A DNA stretch of 64,000 nucleotides, from positions 1 through 64,000 of the forward strand of contig VWPU01017400.1 in NCBI GenBank assembly GCA_013398955.1, written 5' to 3'. Source of the DNA: Callaeas wilsoni. Its lineage: Eukaryota > Chordata > Aves > Passeriformes > Callaeidae. Within the stretch, counting starts at the first letter, position 1. Each line of letters starts with the position of its first letter. The notes beneath the pieces are model-generated. The model was given only the letters and a program-made list of their open reading frames with translations. It was not told the DNA's origin and made no database searches. The position numbers were made by a program, and so were the translations under genes. Positions 1 through 10,282 of the stretch are shown piece after piece.

Positions 1-171
1 TCTCTGGGCAATCTGTACCAGTGATTCACCACCTTCATAATAAAGAATTTCTTCTTAATAGCTAATCTAAACTTCCCCTCTTTAAGTGTGAAGCCGTTTT
101 GCCTTATCCTGTCCATGTTCTTGTAAATATTATCACTCTGTCCTTTTTGTAGGCTTCCTTCAGGTTCAGGA
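1..171 (-). mobile_element. CR1 LINE fragment (3' region, cut by window edge)
   Basis: Read on the minus strand this matches the CR1 3' region: ctgggcaacctg.. ..ttcaccacc, a taaagaatttcttcttaat block, ctaaacttcccc, and cttgtaggcttccttcaggt at the far end. It is diverged and has no intact reading frame. The element extends left of the window. It lies in the intron upstream of the first Piccolo exon. Confidence 0.8.
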
Positions 172-1122
172 GAAATCATAGATATCAATTGAATTTAGAG
201 ATCTGGTATCCTTTAAAAAAAAAGAAAAAAAAAGGTGACTTTAATATGGAAACATTTTAAAGGATTTGAATTTCAAAGTGTGATTTAAGGAATAATAAAG
301 CCATTTTTTTTCTTCAAAGCATTTTTTTTAGTAATATTTTGAAATATCTTCAAAAATTTTTTAAAGAATAAACTGACTGCTCATATTTTACAGGTCCTTT
401 TCCTGAGAAAATGTCTTGTAATATTGACTATTGACATGTGCAATAGCAGTTAGCTGTTCTAACGAGGATGCCTAGGGATCTTGGAGGTTTAACACATGCA
501 GTTTGTCAGTATCTAATTGCCATCTTGAAGCTCACGAATTTACACAGAGGTAGTTCAGCATATCTGTATGAACACATTATCATGTTGTCAATTGATATAC
601 ATTTGCAATGTATTAAATATATTATATATGTACCCTTTTTACTACCTTTTTATGTTTACTGAGGAATGATCATATGCTTCAGTTGAGTAATGGGGTAAAT
701 ATTAATATTTTGTTGATTGGTATCATTATTCTAACACATGCCATTAATGACAAAACAGAGCCCAGAGAGATAGAAAAAGGAGGATAAGACTTTCTGTAAG
801 CAATTTTTCTGGATACAAATAAAATGTTTCATTTTGAAAATATAACATTGAAATGTAGATTACATAGTTTAATCAACTGTATTTCTTTTCCACTTCGTGA
901 AACCTTTTTTTTGTAATGTAGATATCTTTATTTCTTCTATAAACAAACCAATCTTTTAAAAATTATGAGTTCCTTTGCAAAATAAAATTTCTGTCCTCTG
1001 CAACAGAATATAATCTTGCTAGCTATAAATATTTTTTTTGAAAAAAGGCCTTTTTTTTTCTTTTAGCCATATTTTTCTTTTAATAAATTTATAGTTTGAT
1101 TTGGTAACCGATGGAACTTTTT

Positions 1123-1255
1123 CATAGAATCATAGAATCATTACAGTTGAAAAAGACTTCTAAGATCGTGAAGCCCAACCATTATCTCAGCACTACCACC
1201 TTCACCACTGAAACATGTCCACAAATACCACATCCAGATGTTTTTTGAACGCTAA
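1123..1255 (-). mobile_element. CR1 LINE 3'-end fragment
   Basis: It starts with the CR1 terminal microsatellite (tagaatcatagaatcat), followed by attacagttgaaaaagactt, aagatcgtgaagcccaacc and a cagcactaccacc..aaacatgtcc block, all typical of the CR1 3' untranslated end on the minus strand. It stops after ccagatgttttttgaacg, so the copy is heavily 5'-truncated. Confidence 0.85.
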
Positions 1256-1978
1256 GCTTTATATTTTCAAATAAGAACAGTAAAAGTGAGGAAGAGTAAG
1301 AACAAATAATGTTTATAAAGCAAAAACTTCTAATACAAAATAGTCATATAATGGATTGACTCTGGCATCACAGAAATGCCACTGGAATAGCACAAATACC
1401 GGTGACATTAGATCATTTTTAACATTCGTTAAAGAGGTTGCATTTGCTCTTTTTAAAGTCTTATCCAGACTGCAGCTTTTATAAGTCTCCTTCTTCCTCA
1501 TGTCTCAAGAAGTTTCTCTCATCAATGTCTGTATTAGAGCTAAATTTGTCCAGTGTTAAAAACACACAGTAGGCAAACTCAGAGGAAATGCCATTGAAAT
1601 CCTCAGAAAAGCCCAGTAATTCGACATGTACCAAAGTACTTCCTAATTTACAAGGGAAAAAAAGTGCATTTTTTTTATTTAAATGCATTTTTTTCATTCT
1701 CAAAGAGTTATGGAATATATATGAGATCCTTAACAGCATTGTTTCTGCAATATTTTGTTATTCATCTGAAAATCTTATGTTTATGATGTGTTTGCAAGTT
1801 TAACAATGATGCTGTCTTTGTGAACGTGATGGCCTGCAGAAAATAAGTTAGCAGTCCTTTAAGAATAGATGTAGATAGTGACAATATCCTAAATCTCAGA
1901 CTACAGGAAATAGGAAAAAAAAAGCCTAGAGGCTTTTATAGTAATTATTGTTTATTGTAAGTTACATGCATATTTATC

Positions 1979-2640
1979 TCAGAACATGATAACCAGGATA
2001 ATTTTTGCATGTACCATGGTGCAGGCAATGATACAAACAAAAATGTTAGAAAATATATTCATATTTTGGAAACCTTGAAAAGAAAGTTGAATTTTTCTCA
2101 TCCCTTTTATTTCTAGTGAGAAATGAAGTCTTTCCTTATTGTAGATCTTTTTCTTCTCCTTCCTGTACAAACAGCAGACTTTCTCATATTCAGTTTCCTG
2201 CGATTCATAGCAGTCATTTATGTCATACACTGAGGTTCAACACCAGGGTGGGCAACATCAATATTCATTGCCATCTCCTCTGGTTTGGTCACAGTAGGTA
2301 CTAGACATTGGACTCAGCTGCAAGAAGAATGGATGAAGCTGTTCCATGACCAGTTGTTCTCTACCTTTTTCTGTGCTTAACTGTTCAGTTGATGCCTTCT
2401 GTCTCTGCTTTGCAACTGACTGTAGCACATCATCTTGGAGAACCAAGATCTGAGAGGTTCACTTTCACTAGATGGATGCATTCTGTCCATCAGCTCCTGG
2501 GAAACCTTCTGAGCTTGAGCAGTGTGTGCATTTTTTAGTAGCTCATCAAAATTCATCATAGTGAATTTTGTTGGGTATGTCTTCATAAGTATGAATATAC
2601 TGGTCATAAATGAAAAAATAATCCAATGTCATAGGTGAAA
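1979..2640 (-). pseudogene. Possible degraded pseudogene, unidentified protein, antisense to PCLO
   Basis: On the minus strand three successive frames carry protein-like sequence rich in Q, E, K and S: 2607 to about 2440 (FDELLKNAHTAQAQKVSQEL then MDRMHPSSESEPL), continuing in another frame from 2446 to 2258 (VLQDDVLQSVAKQRQKASTE and onward to QLHPFF), and then 2230 to about 2100 (ESQETEYEKVCCLYRKEKKK). Each block ends by frameshift or stop while a neighbouring frame takes over, as in a decayed coding sequence. I do not recognise the parent protein, and no poly(A) tail or exon boundary is evident. A further minus-strand open stretch at 1739-1479 may or may not belong to it. Chance in AT-rich DNA is the alternative. 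Confidence 0.3.
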
Positions 2641-4844
2641 TTTTAGTGAGGAACATGCTATTTATAGAGAGAGAAATCACTTAGTTTTAATGATATATAT
2701 ATTTTTTAAACATAGCAAAATAAATTCCCCTTAAAACTTTCTTCTTTAATAAAGGGAAAAGAAATGTAAATATCACATAGAAAAACACTGAATTTTTTAA
2801 TTATGCTTCATTGCTGACTTTTGTAAAGGCTATACATAATTCTGTCCTTAAGGGCTGGAGAATATCCAAGAGTAGATTTTTCAGCATATTGTGAGCTACA
2901 GGGTTCAAGTGGTGATGACTTTCCAAGATTGTTTTAAGTACTACAGGTTTCTTCATATTTTAATCACAGCCTTATCATTCAAGAAGTCCTTAGAAATGTT
3001 TGTTTTCTCACTGGATTTTTATTTGCAATGGATTTTGCTGTGACATCAGATATTTGGATTTGCAGTATTAGTTCTAATGTTGGTAAGAACAAATGTAGTT
3101 TATATGCAGTGTATTATCTGATTTTGCAAGCCATATAACAAATCATTCCTGTGAATGATGATTAATTAATAAAATATTAATTAGTATATTACTGTAATAA
3201 TAATATGAATACTTTAATATAATTATAAATATTAGTGTTTGAATGTAGGATTATGTTCAAAGTGATATGTCTAAAAGTGAGAACATATAACTTAAATGTA
3301 AATTAAATCTCAACCTGACTGGTTCTTAAAAATAATATAACTGACTATATAAAATATTTAGGTTTTGATATTTTGACACTAAATGTAACTTTAGTGTGAA
3401 TAAACTTTGAAAATTCTTGTAGTTGATAGCAACTTAACATGAGTGTAAATGTAATTTTAAATTATAATTAACATTCATGATAATTTTTCTAATATATTTA
3501 TTCCACAGTATTTTTAACAACTTTACAAATAATCATGCTGCCAATGAAGCTGATAAATTAAACCTTTAAATAAATGGTTTGCTGTACTTCAGAAATCACT
3601 GCCTTAGATTAGCAAAGCTGGTAAATACTACCTACTTCTATTACTGAGAGCCCTAACAAAAATAAACATCATATTATTAAAATCATGCGACTTTGGGATG
3701 CTTGTTCTCAAATTGCCAGTGGATGTGGGGACACTTCCTAAAACTGTCAGCCCAGAGCAGAGCTAAGGTGACCTGTATTTTGGAGAGTGAACTGTTTTTT
3801 ATCCGAATGATGATGTACTTTCACTAAGTACAGAGCATTTCACAGCTGCGAGAAGCAGGAGGGAAACTGGTGCAGAACTACTTGCTGTAGGATATTTTTA
3901 GTATATTTTGTTATTTATAAAAGTAGATAGACATGCTCGGCAGTCAGAATGATGTAGAAGGATCTGGAAGGTAGGTTGGCTAAGGGTGTTTAATTAGGGA
4001 TGAGAAGGAAAACCTTGGTTCTGATGCTCAGTCAGGAATGCCTGCCTTGTTTGCTTCCTTTGATCAGTGGCTGACCCTCGTGCTTTCCTCCGTGCAATTA
4101 CACTTCCCTACCAGCAGCTTACTCTGCATTACCAATTTACCGAGAAACTTCTTTTTTATGAGGTACTCAGAAAATAGTTGTACAGTGCCCAGCTGTAGGG
4201 GACATTCCAATATGTGGGGACATTCAAAATGTCTTTGAGTCGTGCTTCAGTGCTCTATGTATTCTGTTGCATGTTGCAATGTGCAATACTTCAATCAACA
4301 AAATTAAACCATGAGTGCAAAATTTGAGAAGATTGACATGTTTCTAGACAATTAAAAAATGTTGAATGGGCAAAGAAAGGAGTAGACTCCAGAAATTCTG
4401 CAGACGTTTGTCAAGCTGTATTATTTTGTATCGAAAGTCATGTAGACAGCTTTGTAACAGAGTAAATAAAATCTTCAAAAAAATAAACTCCTGGACAACT
4501 TGTCCCATGCATATGTAATCAAATGGCAGGTTACCATTGCTAAGTGTTCTTAAAACAGTTAAATTTTATATTGAAAAATAAAAGTTCATCTTGAAACTAG
4601 TAAAATCAGTTGCCAGTGTGAACAGCCATGCAAAACTTAGTTAGAGTCAATGCCAAAAATGAAAATTCAAGGAACTTTTTTGTATTATTCTAATAGCTTT
4701 GAATAGCAAAATTAGTGTTCAGTCTTCATCTGAGACATGAACTCATCCTTTAGAAAAAAAAAAACAACACGTTTTTAATTGCCAGGAGACATTAAGAATT
4801 TATATATAAATATATACACACGCGTTATGTATTTATTTTTTTAG

Positions 4845-7800
4845 GAAAAGGAGGATGACAAATCAGACACATCAAGCTCTCAGCAACAGAAAAGTCCACA
4901 AGGTCTGAGTGACACCGGGTATTCTTCTGACGGGATATCAAGTTCACTTGGTGAAATTCCAAGTCATATCCCCACTGATGAAAAGGATTTACTCAAAGAA
5001 TCTAATAAAAAAGACACTATTTCACAAGAAAGTCCACCAAGCCCCTCAGATCTAGCTAAATTGGAAAGTACTGTACTCTCCATTTTAGAAGCTCAGGCAA
5101 GCACTCTTTCTGATGAAAAATCTGCGAAAAGCAAAGAGCTTTCTGAAACATATGGTGAACAGACAAAGGATCAACTTAAAACAAAACCTTTGCCCGTCAC
5201 TCCAGAATCTTACAGTTCAGATGAGGAAGACTTAAAAGCTATCAAAGAAGGTGAAGGAGCCATTGTAGAAGAGGGCAAAGGAACTGCTTCCTCCCAGGCA
5301 GACTATAAGGAAGAACATGAAGGAGATGACGTATCAGCAAGAAGACAACAACGCTATGACTCTGTGGAAGACAGCAGTGAGAGTGAAAACTCACCTGTCC
5401 CAAGGAGAAAAAGAAGAACTAGTGTTGGTTCTTCAAGCAGTGATGAATACAAACAAGATGACAGTCAGGGATCAGGTGATGAGGAAGACTTCATTAGAAA
5501 ACAGATTATAGAGATGAGTGCTGATGAAGATGCTTCAGGTTCTGAAGATGATGAATTCATTAGAAATCAACTCAAAGAGATCAGTGCAGCTGAAAGCCAA
5601 AAGAAAGAAGAAGTGAAAAGCAAAGCCAAAGGAACAGCTGGAAAACACAGAAGAATGGCACGGAAAAGTAGTGCAGGCTATGATGAGGATGCAGGAAGAA
5701 GACATTCGTGGCACGATGATGATGATGAGACTTTTGATGAAAGCCCAGAGCCAAAATACAGGGAAAGTAAAAGTCAAGACAGTGAAGAACTTGCAATATC
5801 TGGAGGAGGAGGCCTTCGACGTTTCAAAACAATAGAGCTAAATAGTACAATAACAAACAAATATTCTGAAGTATCTGAACAACAGAAAGGTATTTTATAT
5901 TTTGATGAAGAGCCTGAGTTAGAGATGGAGAGTCTTACAGATTCACCAGAAGATAGATCTAGAGGAGAAGGATCTTCTAGTTTACATGCTTCTAGTTTCA
6001 CACCAGGTACATCTCCTACTTCAGTGTCATCACTTGACGAAGACAGTGACAGTAGTCCTAGTCACAAAAAACTGGGAGGGGAGAGCAAACAACAGCGCAA
6101 GGCAAGGCATCGGACACATGGTCCTCTTCTTCCCACTATTGAAGATTCTTCGGAAGAGGAAGAGCTACGGGAGGAGGAAGAACTGCTAAAGGAACAAGAG
6201 AAACAACGTGAATTAGAACAGCAACAAAGAAAAAGTTCTAGCAAAAAATCTAAAAAGGATAAGGATGAACTAAGAGCCCAGAGAAGAAGGGAACGTCCAA
6301 AGACTCCACCAAGTAATCTTTCTCCCATTGAAGATGCATCTCCAACAGAAGAATTACGACAGGCTGCAGAAATGGAAGAGCTGCACAGATCTTCTTGTTC
6401 TGAATATTCACCCAGCATTGAGTCAGAACCTGAAGGTTTTGAAATCAGCCCAGAAAAAATAATAGAAGTTCGAAAAGTTTACAAATTGCCTACTGCTGTC
6501 TCTCTATATTCACCAACAGATGAACAACCAGCTGGACTCCCAAAAGAAGAGAGTGGTCAAAAGACATTGAAAAGTGCTGAAGAGGTATATGAGGAGATGA
6601 TGCATAAATCCAAATCATTTCAAATTTCAAATGAAAAAGATGAAGTATTTGAAAAAGAATCTTTATATGGTGGAATGCTAATAGAGGATTATATTTATGA
6701 ATCTTTAATAGAGGATACTTACAATGGAACTATTGATACTAATCTTGTTATGAGACAAGATGAGAGCAGTGAATATATACAACAGAGAGGAAAAGAGAAA
6801 AAACCAAGAGCTTCAGAACAGGTCTATGATGAACCACAGAAAATTAGCGATCTAGAGAAAGACTACTATAGTGTTGAGACTTTACATACTATTGTGCCTC
6901 AAGAAGATATTGTTTCTAGTTCTTACATTATCCCAGAAAGTCATGAAATAGTTGTATTAGACAGCACAGTAACTTCCACCATTGAGGAAAAGCATTTGTT
7001 AGATGCAGAAGCTGCTTATGAAGAGCTTATGAAAAGACAGAAAATGCAGCTAACCCCAGGGTCTAGTCCAACACAACCAGCTTCAGATTTCATTCCCACA
7101 CCTGATACAAAGGTATCTGGTGGTGGAGAAATAGTGGATAGTACATCTTTAACATCAAGCACTACTTCAGCAATCTCAGATGTATCACCTGTCAGTAGCA
7201 CAGCACTTTCTATTCCAGATGTTAAAATAACACAGCATTTTACAGCAGAGGAAATTGAAGATGAATACTTAACAGATTATGCCAGAGAAATTCAAGAAAT
7301 AATTTCTCATGAAACATCAATATTGACATACTCCGAGACATCGGAAGGTGCTGCATCAGTTTTACCTTCTGATACACCTTCCTTAACATCATCTACATCT
7401 TCAGTTTGTACCACAGATAGTTCCTCACCTATAGATAGTGCAACCACAGGTTTTGTCAGTCCAGCAGATGGTGTAAGTAAACCAGCAGATTCTGAAGGTG
7501 TCAGGATAGTAACACAGGTTCCCTTAACATCTGCAAAAGAGTACTCTGAAGTGAGCATGCCTTATGAATCTATTGCCGGAGCCGCTAAAAAGCCATCTAT
7601 AGAATCAGATATGGAGAGTGTGGAGCAAACTGCAGTTTGTTTGCCTGAAACTGTACCTTTAGTAGTGACAACTACAGTAACAAAATCCAAGGAATATGCA
7701 GCTGATACCATTACCTTTGATACCTCCAAAGCAGAGAAGGAAGCAGCTAGAAAAATTAAAAGTACAGTAGAGGCTGGCAGTGTCAAAGTTCATCATGAAG

Positions 7801-9909
7801 AGCCACACAAAGAATTGGGTGTTGATATGACCAGGATTGATTTGACTAAGGCTGCATCTGAGCAACCACCTATATGTATAGCACCAGTGCCAGTTACAGA
7901 GCCTGCATCAGAAACATCTTCTGTACTCACTCACAGTGTTGTAAGTAAGACCAGCATGGTCTCTGTGCCTTCCTCAGCTCCTGCTGTTTCAGCCAAAGTA
8001 TTCTCTCTTTTTAGAAGCTCTTCTTTGGATTCTCCTGCACACCCTTCTCCACCCCCACCTCCTCCTCCTCCACCACCTCCTCCACCACCATTACCACCTC
8101 CACCTATTTTACCCAAGCCAGCCATTTATCCCAAAAAGAAGTCACAGATTAAGACTCCAGCAGCAACAGTTCCCACAGTGGTACCTCCAATCACAAGTGT
8201 TCCAACACTAGAGTCCACAGCTGTCTTGAAGGATCATGTGGTACCTATCACAAAAACATACACCCCAACACCACCTCCTGTGCCACCCAAACCATCCTCC
8301 ATTCCAGCAGGGCTTGTTTTCAGTCACAGGCCCCCTGAAGTAACTAAACCTCCAATTGCTCCTAAACCAGCAGTTCCTCCGCTCCCAATAGCTGTTCATA
8401 AGCCAGCAGAAATACAGCCCAAACCAGTAAGTTTGTCATTGACTTCAAGTATGACTCTGAATTTGGTCTCCACAGCTGAATACAAAATACCATCTCCCAC
8501 TTCCCCTTTGTCTCCACACTCTAACAAATCTTCACCAAGGTTGGCAAAACCCTCACAGGAAACTTATGTTGTCATCACATTGCCATCTGAGCCTGGAACT
8601 CCCACTGAAGCTATCACTAGCCAGGCTGTTACCAGCTGGCCTTTAGAAGCACCTTCTAAAGAACAGATTCCCCAACCTATGCAACCAATTTTTACTACAT
8701 CCATGAAAACAATGGATATTCAAAGTATGGCAGGCCAGAGTATGTATATTTCAAGTGCACTGCAAGCTATTCCTGGGACAACACAATCAACTTTTGAAAA
8801 AATGCCTAGTTCAAAATCAGAAGTAGTAACAACAGACATAACCAAGACCACAGTGTCTGTGGTTAAGGGTCCAGTGCCTGGTTATGGTTTAGGTAGTGTT
8901 GCTATTACTATACCTCCAGAGCCACTACATGTTGTAGATCAACCCAGATACAGAGAGAATGGAAGATTCCATCCTTTGGGCGATGTCATAGATCTTCGCA
9001 CTTTAACTAAGATGGACATTGAAATGAGAGATAGCTGTATGGATCTCTCCGCTGTTTCCATGGATGTAAGAAGGCAAATGCCAGCAAGTGACACGGGTGG
9101 ACGGCCAGTAAGTACTGTCCAGCCATCTATAATAAATCTTAGCACTGCATGTGTTGCTGATACTTCTCTGCCTGTAGTCACTGAGACGGTAACTGTAATG
9201 ACCTGCACTGCCACTGTGAGCTACACCACCAGCACAGACAGCCTTGTGGATCTGGGACATGCGATGACAACGCCGCTTCAACTAACAACATCCAAACATT
9301 TTGAGCCTGCCTACAGAGTAACAGGCAGCCAGGCCTTCTCTGTAGGTAGAGATGAAGTGCCAATAAATTTATCCCTAGGCACTTCAACACAGGCAGTGAC
9401 ATGGGCTACTACAAAGCCTGTTACTGTACCACCTGTTGGTGTTACAAATGGTTGGACTGATCTCTCCGCTTCTCAGGAGCCGGCAGAGAGTGGAGCAGTT
9501 GACCTCAGCACTACAAAATCCCACAGAACAGTAGTAACAATGGATGAAACTACTTCAGGTCTCATAACAACAGTAATAGAAGATGATGAAAAACCTGTAG
9601 ATCTGACTGCAGGGAGAAGAGCTGTCTGCTGTGATATGGTTTATAAATTGCCGTTTGGTAGGAGCTGTACAGCACAGCAGCCTTCTACTACTCTTCCTGA
9701 AGATCGCTTTGGCTACAGAGATGACCATTATCAGTATGATCGTTCAGGGTCATATGGCTACCGAGGAATTGGAGGTATGAAACCATCTATGTCTGACACA
9801 AATTTATCAGAAGCTGGACTATTTGCATACAAAAGCAAGAATAGCTTTGATTATCGAGTTGGGGCAACTGATACAGCAGTAGATCTTACTTCTGGAAGAG
9901 TAACTACAG
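4845..9909 (+). CDS. PCLO: Piccolo, large exon A (probably exon 5), partial gene
   Basis: This exon encodes 1,688 codons plus one base of the presynaptic active-zone scaffold Piccolo. It follows a tttttttag acceptor, with an in-frame TAG overlapping that acceptor, and ends at CAG/GTCAGT, so there is no start codon here. The order is: an [11 protein letters not shown] opening; an acidic serine-rich stretch (about 5200-6100) with a duplicated FIRxQ segment; a highly charged E/K/R helix-like stretch (about 6130-6320); Ser/Thr-rich sequence with YEELM/YEEMM motifs; 14 prolines, Leu, 4 prolines at 8049-8105; a PPxPPKP SH3-ligand-like motif near 8270-8300; and repeated DLS/DLT motifs from 9036 to 9890. 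The match to mammalian Piccolo is close along most of its length, including the [15 protein letters not shown] block, which excludes Bassoon. The family recruits actin regulators and organises vesicle clusters; the proline stretch fits known profilin binding. The zinc fingers must lie upstream of the window. Confidence 0.97.
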
Positions 9910-10282
9910 GTCAGTATGACACAGCAGCAGATCTTTCTTTGAAATATAATTTTGATGTTCCTCACCTCATTTCAGGATAATTTTTTTATTGTTTTTCCCC
10001 TCCTTCTGTTGTTTTGTTTTCTTTTGGACAGTGTGACAAATTATTCCGGATTACACGTGTTTTTCATTTCTTCATTTTACGTATGTGTTTGCACAGAGGT
10101 GCCTGCATGTGCCTGCATGTTCAGAAATGCTGTTTCCTTCACATCTAAAGTAGATCATTAACCTGAAGATTTGCATGCAGTTTCCCCTTCCCATTTATTT
10201 CATCAAGATGGGATGACTTTCAGAATCCGCAAAGCAGCATTCTTTTGTGGGACTGGACTGTAACTTTGCCCTGTAATTTCAG
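9910..10282 (+). other. 373-bp intron with an open 5' end
   Basis: The donor GTCAGT and acceptor ctgtaatttcag bound a short intron between two giant exons. The exon frame stays open for 23 codons into the intron and stops at 9978-9980. The read-through peptide contains DTAADLSL, a near copy of DTAVDLTS encoded 48 bp earlier in the exon. Further on there is a small tandem duplication (gtgcctgcat twice, about 10099-10120). Retention would truncate Piccolo before its central coiled coil. Confidence 0.85.

Larger units (their letters stand above)
172..4844. other. Intron upstream of Piccolo exon A
   Basis: AT-rich intronic sequence. Apart from the CR1 fragment at 1123 and the possible antisense pseudogene near 2000-2640, I see only short homopolymers and, just before the acceptor, a small TA/CA-rich tract (about 4800-4824). 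The intron ends in a pyrimidine-rich acceptor at 4843-4844. No other gene is supported. Confidence 0.8.

Noticed and set aside
5535..9402. Many antisense and out-of-frame open frames inside the giant exons, including a Gly-rich one opposite the polyproline tract
   Set aside because: Shadows of the Piccolo reading frame; codon bias of the sense strand explains them.
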